Assembly: GCF_900110705.1 (NCBI RefSeq)
Contig: NZ_FOEJ01000001.1
Coordinates: forward strand, 565,501 to 629,500
Source of the DNA: Loktanella sp. DSM 29012
GTDB lineage: Bacteria; Pseudomonadota; Alphaproteobacteria; Rhodobacterales; Rhodobacteraceae
Reading direction: 5' to 3'
Length of the DNA: 64,000 bases
The position numbers and the translations under genes were made by a program. The notes beneath the pieces are model-generated. The model searched no databases and was not told where the DNA came from. It saw only the letters and a program-made list of their open reading frames with translations. How positions within the stretch are numbered: position 1 is the first letter of the stretch; each line of letters begins with the position of its first letter. Below, piece by piece: positions 26,988 through 36,061 of the stretch.

Positions 26988-27991
26988 CGATCCTGCACAT
27001 CGACCAGGCTGGCCCGCTGATGACGGTGCAGGACATGGGCCGGCCGGGGCGCATCGGTGTCGGGTTGTCGCCGGGTGGCGCAATGGACCGCGCTGCCTTG
27101 ATCGAGGGGGCCGCGCTGCTGGGGCTGAGCGAGGTTGTTGCCGGCATCGAGATGGCCGGGTTGGGTGGCACATTCCGCACCGATGCGCCCATGCGCTTTG
27201 CACTGACAGGGGCGCGGATGGATGCGCAGATCGATGGCCAGCCGCTGCGCTGGAATGCATCGCACCTGCTGCATCCCGGACAGGACCTGCGGATCGGCGG
27301 TGTGCAGGCCGGGGCCTACGGCTATCTGGTTCCGGCGGGTGGCGTCAGGGGCGAGGGCGTGCTGGACAGCCGGTCAGCGCATCTGTCGGTCGGTCTGGGC
27401 GCACCTCTTGCGGCAGGTGATACGCTGGTGATCGGGCAGGACCCGAAGCGCGACCGCCCGCTGCAGATCATTGTGCCCGACGATCGCCTGTCGGGCGGAT
27501 TGCTGCGGATCATGCCCGGCCCGCAAACGCAGATGTTCGATCCGGCCACGCGCCAGCGTCTGACGCAGATCACCTTTGGGCGCGGTGCCCGCAGCAGTCG
27601 CACGGGATCCCCTCTTGACTACGACGGACACCGCCTTGGGCCATCAGGGTCGCGGGGGCCGGTGTCGGATTTTATCCGGGTGGGTGATGTGCAGATCACC
27701 GGTGACGGGACGCCGTTTGTGATGCTGGCCGAATGCCAGACCGTCGGCGGCTATCCCCGCATCGGCACGGTGATCGCAGACGACCTCTCGCGTGTCGCAC
27801 AGGCAGCCAGCGGCGCGCCCCTGCGGTTTGAATGGATGACCATCGCACAGGCCGATGCGGCCTATCGCAGCGTCGGACAACACCTGCGCGAGGCCGCGGC
27901 GCAGGTCAGGCCGCTGGTGCGTGACCCCGCTGACATTCCCGACCTGCTGTCATATCAACTGATCGACGGCGTGACCGCCGGTGACCCATAG
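26984..27991 (+). CDS. pxpC: 5-oxoprolinase subunit PxpC (biotin-dependent carboxyltransferase-like family)
   Basis: A 335-residue protein of the CT_A_B family. It has the typical start GPLMTVQDMGRPGRIGVGLSPGGAMD (here about 11-36) and the C-terminal block with GGYPRIGTVI. ATG 26984 overlaps the pxpB stop by 4 bases and fits the family N-terminus. It is the partner of PxpB; the two resemble the two halves of urea-related allophanate hydrolase, but the third gene pxpA follows and settles the assignment. Cytoplasmic. Confidence 0.88.
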   Translation: MTILHIDQAGPLMTVQDMGRPGRIGVGLSPGGAMDRAALIEGAALLGLSEVVAGIEMAGLGGTFRTDAPMRFALTGARMDAQIDGQPLRWNASHLLHPGQDLRIGGVQAGAYGYLVPAGGVRGEGVLDSRSAHLSVGLGAPLAAGDTLVIGQDPKRDRPLQIIVPDDRLSGGLLRIMPGPQTQMFDPATRQRLTQITFGRGARSSRTGSPLDYDGHRLGPSGSRGPVSDFIRVGDVQITGDGTPFVMLAECQTVGGYPRIGTVIADDLSRVAQAASGAPLRFEWMTIAQADAAYRSVGQHLREAAAQVRPLVRDPADIPDLLSYQLIDGVTAGDP

Positions 27992-28002
27992 GAGCTAACG
28001 AC

Positions 28003-28761
28003 ATGACCCGTTCCGTCGATCTGAACGCCGATATGGGCGAAGGTTTCGGCCCCTGGCCGATGGGCAATGACGCGGCCCTGCTGGACATCGTCAGTTCCGC
28101 CAACATTGCCTGCGGATTTCACGCGGGCGATCCGGTCACCATGGGGCGGACGATGGATCTTGCACTGGCGGCAGGTGTCGCCATCGGCGCACACCCCGGC
28201 TTTGCCGACCTGCAAGGGTTCGGCCGTCGCCGCATCCCGCTGTCGGGACCGGAATTGACCCATATGATCCAATATCAGCTGGGGGCGGCGATGGCACTTG
28301 CACAGGTGCGCGGTGCGCGTCTGGCGCATTTCAAACTGCATGGCGCGCTGTCCAACATGGCGTCAGAGGATTTCGAAATGGCCATGACTTGCTACCGTGC
28401 AGCGCTGGCCGTGCAGCCTGATCTGACCCTCGTGGTCATGCCGCAAACGGCGCTGGAACAGGCCGCCCGCGATCTGGGAGCTGCGACGGCGTCCGAAGTC
28501 TTTGCCGATCGCAGTTATAACGATGACGGCACGCTGACCGACCGCAGCCAGCGGGGGGCCATGATCCACGACCCGCAGGTGGCCGCCGACCGGATCGTGG
28601 CGATGTTGCGCGACGGCGGTATCACCACGACGGGAGGCAAGCTGTTGCGTGTGCCCATCGATACGATCTGCGTGCACGGCGACGGTGACGCAGCGCTGGC
28701 AATTGCACGGCGGCTGGCGGAGTCACTGGATGCCGCAGGTTACAAGATCGCAGCCCCATGA
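28003..28761 (+). CDS. pxpA: 5-oxoprolinase subunit PxpA (LamB/YcsF family)
   Basis: A 252-residue protein with the family start DLNADMGEGFGPW (6-18), followed by SSANIACGFHAGDP (about 31-44), IGAHPGFAD and FKLHGALSN, and VPIDTICVHGDG near the end. The conserved His and Asp residues suggest metal-dependent chemistry. It completes the PxpABC 5-oxoprolinase. Preceded by AGGAGC and overlapping the next gene by 4 bases. The operon lets the cell recover glutamate from pyroglutamate, a common spontaneous breakdown product of glutamine. Confidence 0.9.
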   Translation: MTRSVDLNADMGEGFGPWPMGNDAALLDIVSSANIACGFHAGDPVTMGRTMDLALAAGVAIGAHPGFADLQGFGRRRIPLSGPELTHMIQYQLGAAMALAQVRGARLAHFKLHGALSNMASEDFEMAMTCYRAALAVQPDLTLVVMPQTALEQAARDLGAATASEVFADRSYNDDGTLTDRSQRGAMIHDPQVAADRIVAMLRDGGITTTGGKLLRVPIDTICVHGDGDAALAIARRLAESLDAAGYKIAAP

Positions 28762-30134
28762 CTGCGTTGTCGGACGTTACATTTTATCCGTTCTGGCTGG
28801 ATGACGGACAGGCGCCTGACAGCTGTCGGAACCTGATCGGATCGGCGGAAACCGATCTGCTGATCGTCGGCGGAGGATTCACCGGTCTGTGGGCTGCGAT
28901 TATCGCCAAACAGCGTGACCCCCAACGCGACGTGATGGTGATCGAGGCAGGCAAGGTCGCGCATGGGGCGTCCGGGCGACCCGGTGGGATTGTGTCCACA
29001 TCCGTCATTCACGGGCTGGGCAATGCCAAACGGGTTTTTCCGAATGACATGAATGTGCTGGAACGTCTGGGCATCGAAAACCTGGACGCCTGGCGCGATA
29101 CCATCGAAGCCTATGGCATTGACGCTGACCTTGAATGGGGTGGCGAAATGACGGTGGCTGTCGATCCTGCGCATCTGCCGGACCTGAAAGAGGAATACGC
29201 CCTGCATCAGCAGCACGGCCACGACGCGGTGATGCTGGACCGTGCTGCGACACAGGTGCAGGTCGCGTCACCATTGTTCGAGGGTGCGATCTGGTCGCGG
29301 CAGCGGACCGGAACGGTGCAGCCTGCCAAACTGGCCTGGGGACTCAAGGCGATTGCACTGACGCTGGGTGTGCGGTTTCATGAACATACGCCGATGCTGT
29401 CGGTTACGGATCTGGGGGCGCAACTGCGCATTACCACCCATGACGGACGCATCGACGCGCGGCGGGTGCTGTTTGCCACCAATGCCTGGGGCGCGGGGCA
29501 CAAGAACATCAAACGCTATGTCGTGGCCATGCGTGACCGGGTTTTGGCAACGGAACCGCTGACGCCGGAACAGATGGATCGCATCGGCTGGTCCAACCGG
29601 CAGGGGATCTACGACACCCGCACACAGCTGAACTACATGCGGCTGACCCGCGATAACCGGATCGTCTATGGCGGGCGGATCGGATACTATTTCAACGACG
29701 CGACCGACCCGGCTGGCGACCGCCAACCGCAGGTCTACGAACGCCTGGCGGGCTATTTCGCGCAGACCTTTCCGCAACTGGGCGACGTGAAATTTTCGCA
29801 CGCGTGGTCCGGCCCGATTGACCTGACCACCCGCATGGCCGTGCATCTGCAACCCTACTACGGCGGCAAGGGCATCTATGCGGGCGGCTATTCGGGGTTC
29901 GGTGTCACCGGGTCACGTTTCGGCGCGCGGCTGGGGCTAGAGGCGCTGGACCGGACCGGATCGCCCGATCTGGACCTTGCGCTGGCCAGCACCCTTCCGG
30001 GGCGCATCCCGCGCGAACCGTTCCGCTGGCTGGGGGCCGCGCTGACGATGCACGCGCTGAACGAGGTCGACACCAAGGGCGGTTGGCGCAAGGCCTGGCT
30101 CAACCTTGTCCATCGCCTTGGTTTTCCGCTTTAG
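28758..30134 (+). CDS. FAD-dependent oxidoreductase (DAO/PuuB-like family)
   Basis: A 458-residue protein with the dinucleotide-binding motif LLIVGGGFTGLWAA (34-47), followed by the acidic VIEAG end of the second strand. A family segment ASGRPGGIVS follows and a C-terminal FAD contact YAGGYSGFGVTGSRFGA is near 375. This layout is shared by gamma-glutamylputrescine oxidases and related amine or amino-acid oxidases. It is joined to pxpA by a 4-base overlap, so the substrate may be an N-acyl or gamma-glutamyl amine or a proline-like compound; that is inference. Its TAG stop overlaps the TAA stop of the convergent thiolase. Confidence 0.82.
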   Translation: MTALSDVTFYPFWLDDGQAPDSCRNLIGSAETDLLIVGGGFTGLWAAIIAKQRDPQRDVMVIEAGKVAHGASGRPGGIVSTSVIHGLGNAKRVFPNDMNVLERLGIENLDAWRDTIEAYGIDADLEWGGEMTVAVDPAHLPDLKEEYALHQQHGHDAVMLDRAATQVQVASPLFEGAIWSRQRTGTVQPAKLAWGLKAIALTLGVRFHEHTPMLSVTDLGAQLRITTHDGRIDARRVLFATNAWGAGHKNIKRYVVAMRDRVLATEPLTPEQMDRIGWSNRQGIYDTRTQLNYMRLTRDNRIVYGGRIGYYFNDATDPAGDRQPQVYERLAGYFAQTFPQLGDVKFSHAWSGPIDLTTRMAVHLQPYYGGKGIYAGGYSGFGVTGSRFGARLGLEALDRTGSPDLDLALASTLPGRIPREPFRWLGAALTMHALNEVDTKGGWRKAWLNLVHRLGFPL

Positions 30135-31318
30135 ATCAGCTCGACCGCGATGGCGGTGCCTTCGCCGCCGCCAATGCAGATGGATGCCACCCCGCGCGAC
30201 AGACCCCGCGCGCGCAAGGCCCCCAGCAGGGTTACGATGATCCGCGCGCCCGATGCGCCGATGGGATGCCCCAGCGCGCAGGCCCCGCCGTGGACATTGA
30301 CCCTGTCGTGGGGGATGTCGCGGTCCTTCATGGCGGCCATGGGTACCACGGCAAAAGCCTCGTTGATCTCGAACAGATCGACGTTCGCGTAGGTCCAGCC
30401 GATGCGGTCGAACAACCGGTCCATCGCGTGAATGGGTGCTGTGGTGAACCAGCCCGGTGCCGCAGCAAAGGCTGCCTGACCCACGATCCGCGCGATCGGT
30501 TGATGCGCCTTGGCCGCGGTCGCACCGCCGATGATCAGTGCTGCCGCACCATCGTTGATGGACGATGACGACGCCGCCGTGATGGTGCCGTCCTTTTTGA
30601 ACGCTGTGCGCAGGCCGGGGATTTTCGCGGGGTCGATCCGGCGCGGACCTTCGTCACTGTCGATGACCTGATCGCCCTTGCGGGTCTTGACCGTCACAGG
30701 GGACACCTCCCAGTCGAATGCGCCTGTTGCCGCCGCCTGCTGCGCGCGCGAGACGCTGGCGATGGCAAAATCGTCCTGCTGCTTGCGGGAAAAATCGTAA
30801 TGCGCGGCGCAATCCTCGCCAAATGTGCCCATCGCCCGGCGGGTGCCGTCCGGGGCGATGTCATAGGCGTCCTCCAGCCCGTCCAGCATCATGTGATCCA
30901 GCGTCTGTCCATGGCCAATGCGGTAGCCGCCCCGCGCCTTGGGTAGCAGGTATGGGGCGTTGGACATGCTTTCCATGCCGCCCGCGACGACCAGTTCCGC
31001 ATGGCCCAAGACAACGGCGTCCTGCGCAAACATCGCGGCGCGCATGCCTGAACCACAGACCTTTGACACGGTGGTGCAGGGTGTGCGCTGCGGGATGCCT
31101 GCATGGATCGCGGCCTGCCGCGCGGGGGCCTGTCCCAGTCCAGCTGGCAGGACATTGCCCATGAAAACCTCGTCGATCTGATCGGCAGCAATGCCCGACT
31201 GCGACAGTGCTGCAGTGATCGCCGTGGCACCCAGTTGCGTGGCCTCGACCCCGGCCAATTCGCCCATGAATGCGCCCATCGGCGTGCGTGCGGCACCAAA
31301 GATATAGGTCTCGGTCAT
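30131..31318 (-). CDS. acetyl-CoA C-acetyltransferase (thiolase)
   Basis: A 395-residue thiolase. The catalytic Cys is C88 in VSKVCGSGM. The C-terminal NVHGGACALGHPIGASGAR carries the active His and CIGGGEG the second Cys. It could condense two acetyl-CoA or split acetoacetyl-CoA and 2-methylacetoacetyl-CoA. The order with sdaA behind and a branched-chain acyl-CoA operon nearby suggests a catabolic role, for instance the final step of isoleucine or ketone-body breakdown. PhaA-type biosynthesis cannot be excluded, but no phaB or phaC is adjacent. Ends convergently with the FAD oxidoreductase, stops overlapping. Confidence 0.9.
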   Translation of the reverse strand: MTETYIFGAARTPMGAFMGELAGVEATQLGATAITAALSQSGIAADQIDEVFMGNVLPAGLGQAPARQAAIHAGIPQRTPCTTVSKVCGSGMRAAMFAQDAVVLGHAELVVAGGMESMSNAPYLLPKARGGYRIGHGQTLDHMMLDGLEDAYDIAPDGTRRAMGTFGEDCAAHYDFSRKQQDDFAIASVSRAQQAAATGAFDWEVSPVTVKTRKGDQVIDSDEGPRRIDPAKIPGLRTAFKKDGTITAASSSSINDGAAALIIGGATAAKAHQPIARIVGQAAFAAAPGWFTTAPIHAMDRLFDRIGWTYANVDLFEINEAFAVVPMAAMKDRDIPHDRVNVHGGACALGHPIGASGARIIVTLLGALRARGLSRGVASICIGGGEGTAIAVELI

Positions 31319-31376
31319 GCTGTTCCCCCCTTGCAGATGGTGCGATCGTGCCGCGCTGCGCTACGCGTTGCAACCG

Positions 31377-32780
31377 TCAGCATTCGGGCAGGTTGACCGC
31401 GATGCCGCCGGTCGAGGTTTCCTTGTACTTGGCGTCCATTTCGCGCCCGGTTTCCAGCATCACCTGCACGCAGTTATCCAGCGGCATGAAATGCGCGCCG
31501 TCGCCGCGCAGGGCGAGGCTGGCCGCACTGACGGCCTTGATCGCGCCCAGCGCGTTGCGTTCGATGCAAGGCACCTGCACCAACCCCGCGGCCGGGTCGC
31601 AGGTCATCCCAAGGTGGTGTTCCAGCGCAATCTCGGCCGCGTTTTCGATCTGCGCGTTGGTCCCGCCAAGGGCCGCGCATAACCCGGCGGCAGCCATGGC
31701 GGCGGCTGACCCCACCTCGCCCTGACAGCCGACCTCTGCGCCTGAAATGCTGGCGTTATGCTTGATCAACCCGCCAATGGCGGCCGCCGTCAGCAGCAGA
31801 TCGCGCAGGCCCTGTGACGTGGCCCCGACGCAATGGTCGCGGTAATATCGCCCCACCGCAGGTACTACACCGGCGGCCCCGTTCGTGGGGGATGTCACGA
31901 CCTTGCCACCGGCGGCGTTTTCCTCGTTCACGGCCATGGCGTAGACGCTCATCCAGTCGTTGGCGACATGCGGCTGGGCTTGGTTCGTGCCACGTTCTGC
32001 CAGCAGTTTGTCATGGATCGCGCGGGCCCTGCGGCGCACGTTCAACCCGCCGGGCAAAATGCCGTCGGTGGCCAGCCCACGGTCGATGCAGTCGTCCATC
32101 GCGGCCCAGATTGCGTCGATTTTTGCGTCGACGGCGCCCCCGTGGATCAGCGCCTCGTTGGCGCGTTTCATCTGGGCGATGCTCTTGCCCGAAACCTCGC
32201 CCATCGCCAGCATCTCGCGCGCGGTGGCAAAGGCATAGGGGTAGGCGTGTTCAGGTGTGCGGGCTGTCGTGCCGCCGTCGCGTTCGGCCCGCAGTTCGGC
32301 CTCTGTCATCACGAAACCGCCGCCGACGGAATAATAGGTCTGGGTGTAATAGGGGCGTCCGCCGGTATCGAACGCGCGGAACACCAGCGCATTGGCGTGC
32401 AGATCCAGCGCAGGGCCATAGTCGAAAATTACGTCCTTGTCGGGGTCGAACCGGAGCGGCGGCAGGCCGTCGGCCAGAATCGTTTTTGTCGCATGCAGAT
32501 CTGCATCCAGTGCTTCGGCAATGTCCGCATCGAATGTTGCCGGTTCCATCCCCAGCAGTCCCAGTCGTACGGCGCGGTCGGTCGCGTGGCCCTTGCCGGT
32601 AAACGCCAGGCTGCCGTGCAGCGTGACGGTGACAGTGCCCAGATCGCCCGCGCCGGGGATGCGTTCCGCACCACCACGCAGGTCCGCCAGGAACAGCGCT
32701 GCTGCGGTCATCGGCCCCATCGTGTGGGACGACGACGGGCCGACCCCGATTTTGAATACGTCGGTGATGGACAGGAACAT
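31377..32780 (-). CDS. sdaA: L-serine ammonia-lyase, iron-sulfur, single-chain
   Basis: A 467-residue single-chain L-serine dehydratase. The N-terminal beta domain begins [15 protein letters not shown]. The alpha domain carries [16 protein letters not shown] and [17 protein letters not shown], where the Cys residues bind the oxygen-sensitive [4Fe-4S] cluster. It turns L-serine into pyruvate and ammonia in the cytoplasm. It lies 58 bases upstream of the thiolase on the same strand, so they may share a transcript. Length and motifs are normal. Confidence 0.93.
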   Translation of the reverse strand: MFLSITDVFKIGVGPSSSHTMGPMTAAALFLADLRGGAERIPGAGDLGTVTVTLHGSLAFTGKGHATDRAVRLGLLGMEPATFDADIAEALDADLHATKTILADGLPPLRFDPDKDVIFDYGPALDLHANALVFRAFDTGGRPYYTQTYYSVGGGFVMTEAELRAERDGGTTARTPEHAYPYAFATAREMLAMGEVSGKSIAQMKRANEALIHGGAVDAKIDAIWAAMDDCIDRGLATDGILPGGLNVRRRARAIHDKLLAERGTNQAQPHVANDWMSVYAMAVNEENAAGGKVVTSPTNGAAGVVPAVGRYYRDHCVGATSQGLRDLLLTAAAIGGLIKHNASISGAEVGCQGEVGSAAAMAAAGLCAALGGTNAQIENAAEIALEHHLGMTCDPAAGLVQVPCIERNALGAIKAVSAASLALRGDGAHFMPLDNCVQVMLETGREMDAKYKETSTGGIAVNLPEC

Positions 32781-32942
32781 ATGCAGCCCTTTCGCGGCGA
32801 ATTACCCCCTTATCGCGTGCTCTGATCTGCCACGATAGGCCAAGATCGCCGCTCGGCCCGCCGGATGCGTCACGGCGCGTTATGGGTGGCGCAGGCGGCG
32901 GGCGCTGCTAGGGTGGCGGCAATTCAATCGTGGGAGGATGTG

Positions 32943-33704
32943 ATGGATATTCAGGGAATCGGAGTCATCGTGGCTGGGGGTGCCTCGGGGCTGGGGGCTG
33001 CGACTGCGCGGCGGCTGGCGACAGCAGGCGCGCAGGTCACGATCATCGACATGAATGCCGCCCTTGGTCAGACGCTGGCGGCCGAGATTGGCGGAACCTT
33101 TGCCCAGGCTGACGTAACAGATGATGCAGCCGTGACGCAGGCAATTGACGCGGCCTTTGCCGGGCCGACACCGCCGCGCCTGTGCGTGAACTGCGCGGGC
33201 ATCGGCCCACCGGCCAAGATCGTGAACCGCGATGGCACGCCCCTGCCGCTGGCAGAATTCACCCGGATCGTGACCATCAACCTGATCGGCACCTTCAACG
33301 TGATGTCCAAATTCGCGGCCCAACTGCAAAAACTGGATCCCTTGGGCGAGGAGCGTGGCGCGATCATCAACACGGCATCCGTCGCGGCATTCGACGGTCA
33401 GATCGGCCAGCCTGCCTATGCCGCGTCCAAGGGCGGGGTCGCGGCCCTGACCCTGCCTGCCGCGCGCGAAATGGCGCGGTTCGGCATCCGGGTCATGACC
33501 ATCGCACCGGGTCTGTTCCTGACCCCCCTGATGGAAAGCCTGCCACAAGAGGCGCAGGACAGTCTGGGCGCGCAGGTCCCGTTCCCGAACCGTCTGGGTG
33601 ATCCGGACGAATACGCGCGGCTGGTGCAGTCGATTGCTGAAAACCCGATGCTGAACGGCGAGGTGATCCGTCTGGACGGCGCGATCCGCATGGCCCCGAA
33701 ATGA
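32943..33704 (+). CDS. SDR-family 3-hydroxyacyl-CoA dehydrogenase (HSD10-like)
   Basis: A 253-residue short-chain dehydrogenase. ATG 32943 has GGGAGG upstream; the 26-residue longer frame is rejected. The NAD-binding motif is GGASGLGAAT (12-21), the NCAG segment follows, and the active YAASK lies near 158. The NTASVAAFDGQ segment and the C-terminal pattern resemble type-2 3-hydroxyacyl-CoA dehydrogenases (HSD17B10), which oxidise 2-methyl-3-hydroxybutyryl-CoA in isoleucine breakdown. First gene of a run of overlapping acyl-CoA genes; 4-base overlap with the next gene. Confidence 0.82.
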   Translation: MDIQGIGVIVAGGASGLGAATARRLATAGAQVTIIDMNAALGQTLAAEIGGTFAQADVTDDAAVTQAIDAAFAGPTPPRLCVNCAGIGPPAKIVNRDGTPLPLAEFTRIVTINLIGTFNVMSKFAAQLQKLDPLGEERGAIINTASVAAFDGQIGQPAYAASKGGVAALTLPAAREMARFGIRVMTIAPGLFLTPLMESLPQEAQDSLGAQVPFPNRLGDPDEYARLVQSIAENPMLNGEVIRLDGAIRMAPK

Positions 33705-34867
33705 CCGAATCCGCCACAGAAATCGCCGCCCGCGTCGAGGCATTCGTCCGCAAAACCGTCGCACCCTTTGAAAAAGACCCACGCCGCGACGACCACAATT
33801 GCCCGACCGAGGACGTGATCGCGGATCTGCGTGTTCTGGCCCGCAAGGCAGACGTCATGACGCCGCATATCCGCGCGGATGGCAGCCACCTGACGCACCG
33901 CGAAACGGCGCAGGTGTTGATCGCATCGGGTCTGTCACCGCTGGGGCCTCTGGCCTGCAACACAGCCGCCCCGGACGAGGGCAATATCTATCTGCTGGGC
34001 AAGGTCGGGTCAGAGGACCTCAAACGCCGCTTTCTCGACCCGCTGGTGGCTGGCACGGCGCGGTCCGCATTCTTCATGTCAGAGCCGTGGGAGGACGGCG
34101 GGTCCGGATCAGACCCGTCGATGATGCAGACGACCTGCAAACCCGACGGCAACCATTGGGTCGTGAACGGGCGCAAATGCTGGATCACGGGTGCGGCACA
34201 GGCGCAAATCGGGATCGTCATGGCCAAGGCCGAACAGGGGGCCTGCATGTTCCTCGTGGACTTGCCGAACCCCGCGATCCGCATCGTGCACCAGCCCAAA
34301 ACGATCGACAACAGCCTGCCGGGCGGGCACTGCACCGTCGAAATCGAAAACCTGCGCATCCCCGCAGATCAGATGTTGGGCGAGCCGGGCGAGGGGTTCA
34401 AATACGCACAGGTGCGTCTGGCACCCGCGCGCCTGACCCATTGCATGCGCTGGCTGGGGGCCTGCATCCGCTGCAACGAGATTGCGACGGACTACGCAAA
34501 TCGCAGGCAGGCCTTTGGCAAACATCTGATCGACCACGAGGGCGTGGGGTTCATGCTGGCCGACAATCTGATCGATCTGCAACAGGCGCGCCTGATGATC
34601 GACTGGACCGCCGATGCGCTGGACCGTGGCGAACGGGCCGGCCGCGAAAGTTCGATGACCAAGGTCGCCGTCAGCGAGGCGCTGATGCGCGTGGCCGACC
34701 GCTGTGTGCAGGTCATGGGTGGCACGGGTGTCAGTGATGCGACCATCGTGGAACAGGTGTTCCGCGAAATCCGGGCGTTCCGCATCTACGACGGCCCGTC
34801 AGAGGTGCACCGTTGGTCGCTGGCCAAGGGGATCAAGCGGCACTGGGAAAAGTCGCAGGGCGCCTGA
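33701..34867 (+). CDS. acyl-CoA dehydrogenase family protein (ACAD10/11-like)
   Basis: A 388-residue flavoprotein. It has the FFMSEPWEDGGSGSDP segment of the FAD/substrate site (about 125-140), WVVNGRKCWITGA (about 151-163), and the C-terminal IYDGPSEVHRWSLAK. The EP-SDP and DGPSEVH patterns are closer to the ACAD10/ACAD11 type than to short-chain enzymes. It would oxidise an acyl-CoA to the enoyl-CoA with electrons to ETF. It overlaps the SDR gene by 4 bases and precedes an isobutyryl-CoA dehydrogenase-like gene by 60 bases. Substrate unknown. Confidence 0.85.
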   Translation: MTESATEIAARVEAFVRKTVAPFEKDPRRDDHNCPTEDVIADLRVLARKADVMTPHIRADGSHLTHRETAQVLIASGLSPLGPLACNTAAPDEGNIYLLGKVGSEDLKRRFLDPLVAGTARSAFFMSEPWEDGGSGSDPSMMQTTCKPDGNHWVVNGRKCWITGAAQAQIGIVMAKAEQGACMFLVDLPNPAIRIVHQPKTIDNSLPGGHCTVEIENLRIPADQMLGEPGEGFKYAQVRLAPARLTHCMRWLGACIRCNEIATDYANRRQAFGKHLIDHEGVGFMLADNLIDLQQARLMIDWTADALDRGERAGRESSMTKVAVSEALMRVADRCVQVMGGTGVSDATIVEQVFREIRAFRIYDGPSEVHRWSLAKGIKRHWEKSQGA

Positions 34868-34927
34868 CGCCGCAAGCCTTGCCCACAGCCTGCGTTTCGG
34901 TATCGTCTACCCTCAGGGAGGACGACC

Positions 34928-36061
34928 ATGGATTTTGCACTGACCGATGAACAATCGGCCATTTACGATATGGCCCATGCCTTTGGGCAGGACCGCATCG
35001 CACCGCATGCCCGCGACTGGGAGGCCGCGGGCACCATCCCCAAGGATCTCTGGCCAGAGGTCGGCGAACTTGGGTTTGGCGGGCTGTATGCGCGCGAGGA
35101 ATCGGGCGGTGCGGGCCTGTCGCGGCTGGACGCGACACTGGTGTTCGAGGCGCTGTCGATGGCCTGCCCGTCGGTTGCCAGTTTCCTGTCGATCCACAAC
35201 ATGTGCGCTGCGATGATCGACAGCTTTGCGGACGATGCGACACGGGCGGCGCTGCTGCCTGACCTGATCGCGATGAAACGCTTTGCCAGCTATTGTCTGA
35301 CCGAACCCGGGTCCGGATCGGATGCCGCTGCGATGAAAACCAAGGCTGTCCAGACCGGCAACGGCTGGGCGCTGACGGGGACCAAGGCGTTCATTTCCGG
35401 CGGTGGCTATTCCGATCTGTATATCGTGATGGCCCGCAGCGGCGACGCAGGTCCGCGCGGTATCAGCGCCTATCTGGTCGACGACGGCGCGCAGGGTTTG
35501 TCCTTTGGCGGTCTCGAGGATAAGATGGGCTGGCGGTCGCAACCGACCCGCCAAGTGCAACTGGACGATTGCCCCGCCACCTTGCTGGGCGAGGAAGGGC
35601 GCGGTTTCGCATATGCGATGAAGGGACTGGACGGTGGCCGCCTGAATATCGCCGCCAGCGCGCTGGGCGGCGCACAGGCCGCGATGGATGCCACGATCGC
35701 CTATATGCGCGAACGCAAGGCATTCGGTCAGGCGCTGACGGATTTTCAGGCGCTTCAGTTTCGGCTGGCCGAGATGGAAATCGAATTGCAGGCCGCGCGC
35801 ACCTTTCTGCGGCAGGCTGCGTGGAAACTGGATACCGGCGCGCCCGATGCCACGATGTTCTGCGCGATGGCGAAAAAACACGTGACCGAGGCCGCATCAC
35901 GCGTCGCGGACCAGTGCCTGCAATTGCATGGCGGTTATGGATACCTTGCTGACTACGGGATCGAAAAGATCGTGCGTGACTTGCGCGTGCATCAGATCCT
36001 CGAAGGTACGAACGAAATCATGCGCCTGATCGTGGCACGGCAACTCTTGGCCCAGACATGA
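34928..36061 (+). CDS. acyl-CoA dehydrogenase, probable isobutyryl-CoA dehydrogenase
   Basis: A 377-residue acyl-CoA dehydrogenase. It has YCLTEPGSGSDAAAM (about 122-136), GTKAFISGGGYSDLY, FGQALTDFQALQF and the C-terminal LHGGYGYLADYGIEKIVRD, then QILEGTNEIMR. The FISGGG segment and the direct neighbours (3-hydroxyisobutyryl-CoA hydrolase, then mmsB) fit an ACAD8-type enzyme making methacrylyl-CoA in valine breakdown. Preceded by AGGGAGGA. It overlaps the next gene by 4 bases. The substrate is inferred from context. Confidence 0.85.
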   Translation: MDFALTDEQSAIYDMAHAFGQDRIAPHARDWEAAGTIPKDLWPEVGELGFGGLYAREESGGAGLSRLDATLVFEALSMACPSVASFLSIHNMCAAMIDSFADDATRAALLPDLIAMKRFASYCLTEPGSGSDAAAMKTKAVQTGNGWALTGTKAFISGGGYSDLYIVMARSGDAGPRGISAYLVDDGAQGLSFGGLEDKMGWRSQPTRQVQLDDCPATLLGEEGRGFAYAMKGLDGGRLNIAASALGGAQAAMDATIAYMRERKAFGQALTDFQALQFRLAEMEIELQAARTFLRQAAWKLDTGAPDATMFCAMAKKHVTEAASRVADQCLQLHGGYGYLADYGIEKIVRDLRVHQILEGTNEIMRLIVARQLLAQT

